The position numbers and the translations under genes were made by a program. From Eubacteriales Family XIII. Incertae Sedis bacterium (lineage in GTDB: Bacteria; Bacillota; Clostridia; Peptostreptococcales; Anaerovoracaceae): 16,010 bases of DNA. Under the pieces are notes generated by a model. The model ran no database searches. It worked only from the letters and a program-made list of their open reading frames with translations, and was not told the DNA's origin. Below, in pieces: positions 1-10,000 of this stretch. The first letter of the stretch is position 1. Every line of letters begins with the position of its first letter. The DNA lies in NCBI GenBank assembly GCA_031255695.1, contig JAIRSA010000064.1, forward strand, positions 1 through 16,010. The letters are read 5' to 3'.

Positions 1-2255
1 GTAAACGGCAATACTGTATACGACGGGCCGAGGACGGTCACCAACGCGTATGTGAGCGCAGTGAAGGAAAAAGGCTCGCCTGCGGAGAGCGGCCGCTACA
101 TAGTGCTGGAGCTGAAATACGGCTACAACGCAACGCTGGCGGAGGTTGACGGCAGCGCGGCCATAGTCTACCAGAGCAGGAACTACTGGCTGAACCTCGA
201 CTATTCCGTCGTGCAGGAAAAGCAGATAGAGGGCTTCGGCGGCGCGATAGGGGCAGAGCCCGCGTACAGCCGGACAGTTAGGCCGATCTACGACGACTTC
301 AAGCTGGTCAGCAACCCTGTGGCCGGCTACACAGGCCAGAAATACAGGATCTACGAGCCCGAAGGGGCCAGCGGCAAACTGCCGCTCGTCATCTTCAACC
401 ATGGCTCAGGCGAGACATACACGCCCAATGGCGGCGGCAACGAAGGCTCGCAGCTCTTCGCCAACATGGGCGGCATCGGCTGGGTGAAGAACTCGCCCGA
501 ACCCGCATACGTGCTGGTCCCGCAGAGAAGCTTCAACGGGTATTCCAGGCCCGGCGTCATCGCCTTCGTGAACGACCTGATCGCGCAGGGCAAGGTTGAC
601 GGCAGCAGGGTGTATGTGTCCGGGGCCTCGGCCGGCGGGCAGGAGACCCACAACTATCTGCGTGAATATCCTGAAGTGTTCGCGGGCGCCATCCCCATCT
701 GCCCATCGGGCGGCGGGAACCTGACCTCGGCGCAGCTTGAGGTGTTCAAGGATGTCCCGACCTGGTACATACACGCCCAGGACGACAGGACAGTGCAGCC
801 GACGCATTCGCTGACGCCGTACACCAGGCTGCTTGAGCTGGGCGCGGCCGACGTGCGGCGCACCGCGTTCCCGCATGTGATAGGGACAGAAGTCCCGAAT
901 CCAGACTATGTGGATGCCGGCGGCGCCGAGTACCAGCATTACCCAGACGGGCACTGGTCATGGGTGATGGTGCTCAACAACGAGTATGTAGCTGACGGCG
1001 GCACCGAAGGGTCCGAAGAAGGCGCCTCGATAATGGGCTGGCTCTTCTCGCAGAAGAAGGCCCCCACATTCGACTTAGTGGTGGATGTCCTTGAGTGGGG
1101 CAGCGCGGTCACGGCGGTAATAGTCGATATGAAGTCGAATGTAGACGCCAGCGCGGTCAATGACACAAGCTTCTCGGTGTCGGCATTGACAAAGAACCCC
1201 GTCAATGGCAACACTGTATACGACGGGGTTAGGCCGGTCGTCAATGCATACGTGAGCGCTGTGAACGAAAAGGGCTCGCCTGCAGCGAGCGGCCGCTACG
1301 TAGTGCTGGAACTGAAATACGGCTACAACGGCAGGCTTGAAGAGGTTGACGGCAGCGCGGCCATAGTCTACCAGAGCAGGAACTACTGGCTTGACCTCGA
1401 CTACAGCGTCATCCAGATAAATGCCATTGCCGGGGCTGCCAGCGATGTTGGGGCAGAACCTGCATACGGGCAGACGCAGAGGCCGATCTTCGATGACTTC
1501 AAACTGGTCAGCAACCCTGTAGCCGGATATACGGAGCAGCAATACAGGCTCTATGAGCCTGAAGCGGCCGGCGGCAAACTGCCGCTCGTCATCTTCAACC
1601 ATGGCGCCGGCGAGACGTACACGGCCAATGGCGGCGGCAACGAGGGCTCGCAGCTCTTCGCCAATATGGGCGGCGTCGGCTGGGTGAAGAACGCGCCTGA
1701 GCCCACATACGTGCTGGTGCCGCAGCGGAGCTTCAGCGGCTACTCAAGGGCTGGCGTCATCGCTTTCGTGAAGGATCTGATCGCGCAGGGCAAGGTCGAC
1801 GTGAGCAGGATATACGTGTCAGGGGCTTCGGCCGGCGGGTCGGAGACACATAGCTTCCTGACCGAGTATCCCAACGTGTTCGCTGCCGCCATCCCCATCT
1901 GCCCGGCTGGAGGCGCAAACGTGACTGTAGATGCGCTGAATACAATCAAACATGTCCCCATTTGGTATATACATGCCGAGGACGACAGGTCGGTCCAGCC
2001 TGTGAATTCGCTCACGCCTTATAACAGGCTGCTTGAGCTGGGGGCGGCCGACGCGCGGCGCACCGCATTCCCGCATGTGATAGGGACAGAGGTCCCGAAC
2101 CAGGACTATGTGGATGCCGACGGCGCCCAGTACCAGCATTACCCAGACGGGCACTGGTCATGGGTGATGGTGCTCAACAACGAGTATGTAGCCGACGGCG
2201 GCACCGCAGGGTCCGAAGAAGGCGCCTCGATAATGGGCTGGCTCTTCTCGCAGAA
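1..2255 (+). repeat. 1200-bp in-frame tandem repeat inside the esterase gene
   Basis: Base n aligns with base n+1200 without gaps. For example 1-21 matches 1201-1221, 143-180 is identical to 1343-1380, and 961-1055 matches 2161-2255 with two changes. The left copy is cut by the window edge and lacks the start of its Ig-like domain. Similarity is uneven: bases 721-780 differ from 1921-1980 at about 24 of 60 positions by hand count. Confidence 0.93.
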
Positions 2256-2502
2256 AAAGCTCGCGTCGTATGCGAAGGCCAATCCCGCAAGCAGGGTGAC
2301 CGTGCGCGGCAAGGCGCCGATCAAGCTGGGCTACGAGATAGACACCAACGACTATGTGTTCGAATCGAGCAACCCAGGCGTTGCCAGGGTCGATGCATAT
2401 GGCAATGTCACTCCGGTGAGAGCGGGGACCGCAGCGATAACGCTTAGGGCCACCGATGGAAGCGGGCTGATTTCCTCAATTGTGATAACCGTGACGCCGT
2501 AA
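1..2502 (+). CDS. Secreted tandem-domain esterase (EstA/PHB-depolymerase-like), 5' end missing
   Basis: The frame is open from base 1. The residues before the first possible start (GTG at 52) match an internal repeat, so the gene continues to the left and 52 is not its start. The 833 visible residues form two units with a period of exactly 400 residues. Each has an Ig-like domain resembling the N-terminal domain of Thermotoga EstA, then an alpha/beta-hydrolase. The nucleophile elbow GASAG puts the serines at residues 210 and 610 (counted from base 1). The acid is one of the Asp pair in HA(Q/E)DDR (261/262, 661/662), and the histidine is in PDGHWSW (318, 718). Both triads look intact. The C-terminus (about 762-833) resembles a Big_2 Ig-like domain. 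By family, it should hydrolyse esters outside the cell. The signal peptide and any wall anchor lie off-window, and the substrate cannot be read from the sequence. Confidence 0.85.
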   Translation, partial: VNGNTVYDGPRTVTNAYVSAVKEKGSPAESGRYIVLELKYGYNATLAEVDGSAAIVYQSRNYWLNLDYSVVQEKQIEGFGGAIGAEPAYSRTVRPIYDDFKLVSNPVAGYTGQKYRIYEPEGASGKLPLVIFNHGSGETYTPNGGGNEGSQLFANMGGIGWVKNSPEPAYVLVPQRSFNGYSRPGVIAFVNDLIAQGKVDGSRVYVSGASAGGQETHNYLREYPEVFAGAIPICPSGGGNLTSAQLEVFKDVPTWYIHAQDDRTVQPTHSLTPYTRLLELGAADVRRTAFPHVIGTEVPNPDYVDAGGAEYQHYPDGHWSWVMVLNNEYVADGGTEGSEEGASIMGWLFSQKKAPTFDLVVDVLEWGSAVTAVIVDMKSNVDASAVNDTSFSVSALTKNPVNGNTVYDGVRPVVNAYVSAVNEKGSPAASGRYVVLELKYGYNGRLEEVDGSAAIVYQSRNYWLDLDYSVIQINAIAGAASDVGAEPAYGQTQRPIFDDFKLVSNPVAGYTEQQYRLYEPEAAGGKLPLVIFNHGAGETYTANGGGNEGSQLFANMGGVGWVKNAPEPTYVLVPQRSFSGYSRAGVIAFVKDLIAQGKVDVSRIYVSGASAGGSETHSFLTEYPNVFAAAIPICPAGGANVTVDALNTIKHVPIWYIHAEDDRSVQPVNSLTPYNRLLELGAADARRTAFPHVIGTEVPNQDYVDADGAQYQHYPDGHWSWVMVLNNEYVADGGTAGSEEGASIMGWLFSQKKLASYAKANPASRVTVRGKAPIKLGYEIDTNDYVFESSNPGVARVDAYGNVTPVRAGTAAITLRATDGSGLISSIVITVTP

Positions 2503-2514
2503 CAAGGCTCACAG

Positions 2515-2549
2515 GCCACGCGTCCCGGCCCCACGCCGGGACGCGTGGC
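2515..2549. terminator. Perfect 14-bp stem-loop after the esterase gene
   Basis: Arms 2515-2528 and 2536-2549 are exact reverse complements around a 7-nt loop (2529-2535). The hairpin starts 12 nt after the stop codon. It is very GC-rich but has no T-run after it, so it may be a weak or factor-assisted terminator or an mRNA 3'-end stabiliser rather than a classic intrinsic terminator. Confidence 0.6.
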
Positions 2550-2622
2550 ATATTCGGGGGTAGTGACAGCGGGGGCAGTGCGGCGGCGTGGAGCGCAGCA
2601 AGGTGACAGGGGGCGGGAAGGA

Positions 2623-3864
2623 ATGAGAACTAAAATAATAATCGGCGCTTTGGCTTTGGCGGTGGTGGCCGTGGCGATACTCGCAGGCATTGGCAGTATG
2701 GGCGCCCCGGCGGGCGAAGGCGCGTGGGAATTTTTCAGTGACCGTTACTATACGGCTATTACTGCTGCCGCAGGCGATCCTGTCTTGGCCGCCCATTGGC
2801 AAGACTCAGGCTTCGAAAGCGTCCAGAATGCAACAGGCGAAGGGGCAGGTATGGAAGAGGGGGTTTTCCCCGATGTCCGGACACTGCGGATCCAAGAGCC
2901 TGTAAGCGAGGGCTTTAATATTTCGGTCGAATCGCATGCGGGTATGGTGGATTGCGAAATGTTGGCTGTGGATGCCAGCGGAAAAGTTGTCGTCGTGCCA
3001 AAGAATATCAACGAAATGCCGATCGCATATGCCAATTCGCCCGACGGTCAGGCGTATGTCGCCACTGAGAAGGGGATATGGCGGGTTTATCCGGGCGGCA
3101 GCATTGAGAGAATAAGCCCCGAACATTTCGGGGGCGAGCATATTGACACCGTAATCTCGCGTTTTGTCGATATGCACGGCGAGAATTACCTTTCTTGGAA
3201 TATGAACATCGTTCCGAGCCCTGACGGCATATACCTGGCATATGCTTCAAATAAAAATGATGTCGGAAACGCCGGTTCGGCTTTGTTCGCCTTGAATACG
3301 CAAACCGGCGAGGAAATGCTGCTGGCACATGCCGCCGGTACGGGCTTCCTGCCCGAAGGATGGATTGACGATGAAACCATTATATGCTTAAAGGTGCGGG
3401 ACGGCGTATCTGCCGTTGCCGTAAATATGCGCGGGGAAGCGGCGGAATTGCCGCTGCGGGGCGGGCAGCCGTATGTCTATGCGGCGCAATACGGCTTGAT
3501 CGCGTACGTGGCCGACATTTCGGACCCGAAGGAAATGGCAATAGCGAGATTCGGCGGCAAATCCGGGCTTGAGGAGCTTGCCCGCGTCAATATGGACGGG
3601 CAGATACGGCCGGGCTCGTCTTTCAGTCCTGACGGCGCGAAGCTCGCATGCAAATACTTGCCTGACGCGTATTCGGATACAGCCCTCATGATGCTCGTCG
3701 ATTTGCGGGCCAAGAAGAGCGAAATCATTGACTTGCCGCCCGAAGCGGGCCCAAACGCGTCTGTCCGTGAGTTTTCCTGGATTGACGCGGTCACCTTGCT
3801 GGTGAATATCTATAGCGAATCGGAGGGAGTGGAAGCCGTCACAACTTGGATTTACAAAGTGTGA
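2623..3864 (+). CDS. Membrane-anchored TolB-like beta-propeller protein
   Basis: The product has 413 residues. I chose the ATG at 2623 because purine-rich GGGAAGGA lies directly before it and a basic-hydrophobic signal/anchor segment starts there (MRTKIIIGALALAVVAVAI). An in-frame ATG at 2545 would add 26 residues without signal character and would begin inside the preceding stem-loop. No lipobox cysteine is visible, so it is probably tethered by an uncleaved N-terminal helix or cleaved by signal peptidase I. Residues from about 120 on contain repeated beta-propeller signatures: SPDGQAYVA, SPDGIYLAYAS, SPDGAKLACKY, and blade ends such as ALNTQTGEEMLLAH and LVDLRAKKSEIIDL. These match the PD40/TolB-like repeats. 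The family is usually a binding or scaffold module, and no enzymatic residues are recognisable. The same strand as the esterase gene would permit co-transcription, but the intervening hairpin argues for separate 3' ends. Confidence 0.75.
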   Translation: MRTKIIIGALALAVVAVAILAGIGSMGAPAGEGAWEFFSDRYYTAITAAAGDPVLAAHWQDSGFESVQNATGEGAGMEEGVFPDVRTLRIQEPVSEGFNISVESHAGMVDCEMLAVDASGKVVVVPKNINEMPIAYANSPDGQAYVATEKGIWRVYPGGSIERISPEHFGGEHIDTVISRFVDMHGENYLSWNMNIVPSPDGIYLAYASNKNDVGNAGSALFALNTQTGEEMLLAHAAGTGFLPEGWIDDETIICLKVRDGVSAVAVNMRGEAAELPLRGGQPYVYAAQYGLIAYVADISDPKEMAIARFGGKSGLEELARVNMDGQIRPGSSFSPDGAKLACKYLPDAYSDTALMMLVDLRAKKSEIIDLPPEAGPNASVREFSWIDAVTLLVNIYSESEGVEAVTTWIYKV

Positions 3865-3957
3865 GGGGAGTATATAGGCGTATTGGAATCCTTTCGCCTA
3901 CGGAGGCGATCGAAAACGAAGAATGAACCTCTGGGATTCTGGGTGGCAGCGGACGGC

Positions 3958-3991
3958 AAAAGGGCGTTTCGGCAATCCGAAACGCCCTTTT
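3958..3991. terminator. Bidirectional intrinsic terminator
   Basis: A perfect 15-bp stem has arms 3958-3972 and 3977-3991 and loop CAAT. It is bounded by AAAA on one side and TTTT on the other, so each strand reads as a hairpin ending in a T-run. It lies between the convergent propeller gene (ends 3864) and the giant SLH-protein gene (ends 4088) and should terminate both. A smaller 6-bp hairpin (3894-3909) precedes it. Confidence 0.93.
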
Positions 3992-4087
3992 GCTGCTTGT
4001 TCCTGTTACGCTTGCTGTTGATGCGCGTTGCTTGCTATTGCTGCTTGTTACTTGCCGCTTGATGCTGCTGGTTGCTGGCTATTTCGC
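3992..4087. other. Low-complexity spacer, no gene
   Basis: This stretch between the terminator and the stop codon of the giant gene is rich in TTGCTG/GCTTG words (CAGCAA/CAAGC on the minus strand). It probably expanded by slippage. No open frame here has protein-like character. Confidence 0.5.
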
Positions 4088-7000
4088 TTACGGCGCTTCT
4101 GGCGCTTCTGGCGCTTCCAGGAAACGCGCCAGCATGGCCGCGAACTCGGCCCGTGTCGCCTGGCCCTTCGGGTCCATGAGGTTGCCGGGCTTGCCGTCGA
4201 TGATGCCGGCCATGAAGAGGCGTTCGACCGCCTCCGCCGCGTAGCCTGATATGGCTGCGTCGTCGCTGAAGCGCGTATAGCTTCTCGCCGTGGGGAGCGA
4301 TGCCCCGGCGTATTTGGCATAATTGTCGAGGATTGCCGCGAGCTGCTCGCGGGTTATGTTGTCCTCCGGCCCGTACAGCCCGCCGCCGTAGCCCGACACG
4401 ATGCCGTTCGCTGCCGCCCAGATCGCGGCACCGGCATAATACCTGCCCCCCGGCACGTCGCTGAACGGGTTGGGGAGCCCGCTGGCATCAGGGCTGCCCG
4501 CCATGCGGTGCAGCACGGTGACGATCATGCCGCGCGTCAGGGGGGTATTGGGCGAGAACAGCATGGGATTTGTGCTTGTGCCGTTCATCAGCCCGCGCGC
4601 ATAGGCAAACATCACCGGGCTGAAGAACCAGTCGCTTTCCCTCACGTCCGCAAACGTGGTTTCAGGGCTGGCGGGGGATCCGGTGGCAGGGGCGAGCGGG
4701 ACATCGCCGCCGATGATGGTTGCGGTGGTGTTAGTCCCCCTGCCGCTGCCGATGACGCTACGGCCGCTGTTGCCGCCGTTATCGCCGTCGCCCGGTTCGT
4801 CTCCGGGCTCATCGCCCGGCTCGTCTCCGGGTTCGTCTCCGGGCTCATCGCCCGGCTCGTCTCCGGGTTCATCTCCAGGCTCATCGCCCGGCTCGTCTCC
4901 GGGTTCATCACCCGGCTCGTCTCCGGGTTCATCACCCGGCTCGTCTCCGGGTTCATCTCCAGGTTCGTCGCCCGGCTCGCCGCTGTCGCCATTTTGTATG
5001 TTCAGCGTGTACGTCCTCATCGTGACGCCATCGGCCGCAGTGACCTGGACGGCAACCGCCGTCTCGCCCGTAGCCGCGACATCGATCACTGCGAAGCCAT
5101 CCGACACAGGCGCCCCGTTCACCGTTATCGCGGCCCGCGGATCCTGCGCGGCAGCGCTTACCATCAGCGCCCCGCTGTACCCGCCGCTGTAGGCCACGCT
5201 GTCCGTGCCGGCGTAATCATTGATATCGACCGGTATCCCCTCGAAGCCGAGGGCGCTCAGCCCCGCGTTGCCGTCGTCGGAAAGTATGGTGTCGGAATAG
5301 AGCAGGCGGGTGCTGGCGCCGGTATCCGCGAACTGGAACACAAACTCTTTTTCCTCCTCCCCGCCCAGGCGCAGAAGCCCGGTGCTTTCCCGGTAGCTCT
5401 GCTGGGTCTCCAGGACATTGCCGTCCTGGTCGAGCAGTGCCACGATCAGGTTGCCGCCCAACTTCTCCTTCAGCGAATTGTTTTGGATGCGGACATTGAC
5501 CTTCGAGCCGCTTCCGCTGTTGTCCAGCGTGCCGGCCAGCGTGGCCTGCTCGCCGCCGCTGTGTTTCAGGAGGCTGTCGAAGCCGATATATCCGGTATTG
5601 TTGCCGGTGTAATACTCCGCCGCCCGCTTTCCATCCGTGTCCTCAAGCCAGCTGTTAAGGTAGATCCATATGCCCGCGTCCGGTATCTCGTGCTGTACGC
5701 CCTCGGTCTTGGCATAGCTGCCTATGTTGAAGACGGTGCGGCAGGTGTAGGCGCCCTCGTCGATCAGCGCCAGGGCCGCGTCGTCCGAAATGCTCAGCGC
5801 GGCGGCAGTCCCTGCGGCTTCCTGCCCCTCTACTCCGGGCATCAGGACAGAATAGCCCATGTCCTCATAAAAGCCAAGGCGCACGGTCTGGCCGCTGCCT
5901 GCCAAGGGGACCTCACTGCGGTTGTAGAGCGTCACCTCGACCTCACGCTTCCCGTCGCGCTGCGATATCGGCGCAACCTTTGAAATGCCGATGTCAGATA
6001 TTTCCAAATATACGGTGCCCGCATGGGACAGGCTGCCGCCGCCGCTGAACTCGGCGGTGATGGCATAGGGCACGTTTTTCACCGAGCCGCCGATCTGATG
6101 GTCCACGGCGAATGTATGGCTCCCGTTGGGGAGCAGCGCGCCGGGCACGACAGTTTCCTGTGCGCCGCCATCAAGCGCGATCCTGATTTCGGCAATCGGC
6201 TCCACGCCCAGATTTTCAACCGTGAACTGGATAGGCACCAGCGTATTGGGCGCCACAGCGGTATAGTCGACCGCTACATTAGGCACGGCGATGGCATTGC
6301 CCAGACGCTGCGTGGCCGTGAACAGCTTGGACTCGGATTTGGGGACAAACACATTGTAGGCCGCTTCATCGCCTGTCAAGGGCGATGCAAGCTCCACGCC
6401 GGTGCGGGCGTCAATCACGCGGTAATCGTCCTTGTACTCGCTGCCGAGGATCACCGCCTTGACAGTGCCGGACGCGTCGATATAGGCGTCGAAGTGATCG
6501 ACCGTCGTGTTCTGGGGCTCGCCGGCGCCCCTGTCATTCATTTCAGCCACGGCGACGGGCGCACTCAGCACATATCCGCCGCCATGCTCCACAAACCTTA
6601 CAGCCCGCAATATGTCGTAATCCACCGCGCGGTCCCTGTCGGCGTCATAGTAGCTTTGGGCAGGCTCCGGCCACAGGATGGTCAGGTTTTCGATGCCGCC
6701 CACGCCGCTGTCCATCTTGGCGAAGCGGAAATCGCCGGAGATGTTTGTCCGCCCGGTGGATGTGATCTGCCCCAGCGAGTCGATGAAGCTGGCGCTGTAT
6801 ACGCCATTTTCGTCAAAGGAGGCCAGTTTGATGTCGCTCTCGTCCGCAAAGCTGTGCCAGCCCATGACAAAACGGAGGCTGCCGTTTCCGAAATCGGCGA
6901 CGGCGAGCTGCGGGTTTTCGTCGAGGGTGCGGTTGGCGGTGATCTGGATGTTCTCCCTGACCGCGCCGCTTGCCTTGTCCAGGACAGCGTAGAACACCTC

Positions 7001-10000
7001 CAGCCCCGATTCCCCTTCCTCAAGGGAGGCGTACTGCGCGCCCTTGTCGAGCGTGTACGCAAGCGCGGGGGTCCCGTCAGGCAGCATCGCGGCGTCGAGG
7101 GCGTAGACCGTGCCGTAGGAGCCATTGTAGAATGTCTGCGCCTCGCCCCAGCCGCTGTTTTCGTCATAGAGGCGGTAGAGGATGGTGTCATAATCCATCT
7201 TCAGCGGCTGATCCGGGTCGGCCGCGTAGGAATTGCGCCAGGCAACGATGGCCTTGCCCGCGCCGTTCGTGGCGACCGCCGGTGCCAGGTCGGGCGTGGG
7301 GTTGTCTGTGATCGGCGTGACATCCCAGCCGCTGCCGTCATAGATGGCCGCCATGATTTCGCTGCCGCCCATCAAGAGCGCCTGCTCGTCCGTGGTCAGT
7401 GCCTCGCCGGCTGTCTTGTCCAGATTGGCGGACTGGCGCATCCATGCCGCCGCCGCGCCGCCCACGCCGCCGTCAATGTCCAATCCCGACACATTGTAGC
7501 TGGCAAGCCCGCCGTTTCCTATCGGGTTGCCTTCGAGATAGCCTAAGCCCGACTTCCTGCTCCACATCACCTCGGTGTCCTCAAGCCTGCCGCTGCCGCC
7601 GTCGCTGAGGTAGAGCAGCAGCTCGCCGTCGTCCGTTACATAGGGGTCGGCATATGGGTATGCGTTGGTCTGCAGGGCGGCTAGGCCGCTGGCGGCGTCT
7701 AGGGAGCGCAGCCGCAGATTGGGCGCATTCCAGTGCCGGGCATACTCATCCAGATAGTCGCGGCGTTCCAGCGACGGCTCGCCCGCCACAAGCTGCATGC
7801 CGGATGCCTGCGCCGTCTGGCCGGCCATCAGGGAGAGGGGGGACATGGGGTCCTGCTTGGGGCGGCTGGAGGTGTTCGCCCAATATTGGCCGATGCCCGC
7901 CCAGTCATTGAAGTTGAACACCCGCCCCACGCCAATGGACGCGAGCACGCCGCCAACCTCTACCCAGGCCCACTTCAGATTGAACTCCAGCCCCACGGTC
8001 CCCTTCACATCGAGATACTGGCCGTTGATCTGCCGCTGCGCGGCGTCTGCTAGATAGGTGAGGGAGAGGAATTTGGTGGCAAAATCCACGTCGACCTGCC
8101 CAAAGACGCCGAACCTGCATGCGACTACGCCATTGAAGTCCCCGCCCAGGCCGCCGAATGCCCGCACGTATGCCGAAGCCCGCAGGGTGGTCATGAAATC
8201 ATTGACGCGGTCAGCGGTGACAGACGGGTCCCAAGCGTAGCCGTCAGTTTCCCCGTAACGCACGGCGGCGTCGAAAGAAAAATCGAGGTACGCGCCCGAT
8301 TTGAGATACGCGGTGATCGGGACGCCGAGTATATTGGTATTGAAGGTATAGGTGTAGTCAAAGCCGGCGCCCGCCGAGAAACCGCCGCCCAGCACATAGA
8401 TCTCCCACTTGCCGTCGTCAAAATTGTATTGCACCTGTGCCTCATAATAGCCGTTCAGGTGGAAGTTTATGGCGGAACCCTTCCTGGCGCCCGCCTTTCC
8501 GTCGTAGTGCCCCGAATAGCCATGTATCTGCGCGTGATCGATCTTGTCCGTGATGTCGCTGCCCTCGCCCTTGGCAATCTTCATCGAATCGCCCATGCCG
8601 GGCAGGACGTTTGCCGTCACATCCAGCACCTTCGGCTCCAGATAGACGCCGGTGGCCTTCTCTGTGAATTTGGGGCCGCTCTCGCCCGCCCACAGGTATG
8701 CCGTAAAGACTGTCGGATCCTGTGTCGGCGTGATAATGGTTTTGAATACGCCGATGTCCGCGCTGGTCCCCGTCAATGTCTCCGCGCCCTTTCCAGCCAT
8801 GCCGTCGATGGCCTGATCGACGTCGGGCTTGCCCAGGACGTTTCTGATGACGCCGGCAATCTTCAGGGTGGTAAGCAGTGCGCTCACGGCGTTGTTCTCC
8901 GCTGCCACGCTCGCGGCGAAGTTCATGTCCAGCACACGCCACGGCATGGGATCGGACTGGCGCAGCATCTCGCCGCCATGCCCGTCCGGGCCGTACAGGT
9001 TCATCGTCATGCCCCGTGCGCGGGTGTCGTTTTGCAGATCCCACCACAGCGTGGAGTCCCCGGTATCCTTGTCGTTTACGAGGGAAAGTGCGTTTTCCGC
9101 AACCGGCATCGTGGAGAACGGGTAGACAAAGGTACGGGAAGTCTGGACGGCCGCGCCCGGCACGACGCCGTAATTGTCGGTGAAGCTCACGCGCCAGTCC
9201 AGGCTGGTTTTGGGCTCGCCCCATAGCAGCATGCGGGTATAGATGTCTACATATGGGTAGTCGGAGCCGGGGCCTACGTAACCGCTGTAGCCTAGTACGG
9301 ACGAAACCCGGTCGCTGCTCAGATGGTAGTCCGCCGTCTGTACGGCCGCGAAAGGTTTTTTGGCGGCGCCCGCTTCCACATTTGTCAAAGTCAGCGTGCG
9401 TTCGCCCAGCGCGACCGCCTCGTACTGGTTCACGGCGCCGCTTATGTAGACAAGCTCCGGCCGGTAGGCATCGTTCTGGAATTTCAATTCGAATATATAT
9501 TCGAGCCTGTCGTCTGCCTTGAGGTCGCCGAGGTCGTCCGGCGACATGTGTATGGTTAGCCGCCCGTCGCTGCCGACGGCGGCATCCACGCCCGCCTCAC
9601 CCGTCCTGGCATCCTGGGAATCGCGGCTGTTGGCCAAAAGATTGATGGCGCCGCAGTATTCCCCGTTTTTGTATACGCCACCGTGGACGGTGACCTCGCC
9701 CGTATATGGCGCGCCGGCCTCGTTTTTCAGGAATATGTCCGCGCGGGCGGCCTGCTTGAGGTGGAAGCTGTTCATGGGGTAGAGCATCAGCGCGGTGCTG
9801 TCGCGCTCGCCGGAGAGCAGGCTCTCCGGATACAGCGTGCCCATAAACACGTCCTCGCCATCGTTGGAAAACAGCAGGATGTCGCTGTCGATGCCCGCCG
9901 GCTCGTATACGGCGATGCCGCCCTCGTCATTGCTCACGAGGTCGATCCGCTCGCCGGCGCCGTTTGTATAGCTCAGCTCGGTCTTTTCCATTGGATAGAA

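Noticed and set aside
2545..2622. Upstream start (ATG 2545) for the propeller gene
   Set aside because: It would start inside the stem-loop arm and add 26 Arg/Gly-rich residues before an otherwise typical signal/anchor segment.
351..2690. Minus-strand frames opposite the esterase gene
   Set aside because: They repeat with the 1200-bp period and mirror the coding strand. No independent start signals or domains are present.
4787..4978. Possible CRISPR-like array
   Set aside because: The 12-bp units are directly adjacent with no unique spacers and encode a continuous peptide.
4642..5192. Repetitive frames giving Met/Asn/Glu/Thr-rich or Ser/Pro/Gly-rich peptides over the linker region
   Set aside because: They are alternative-frame readings of the 12-bp EPGD repeat array.
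7890..8560. Autotransporter-type outer-membrane barrel in the giant protein
   Set aside because: The region is internal rather than C-terminal, and the protein ends in SLH repeats. The strand pattern is suggestive but cannot establish a barrel.
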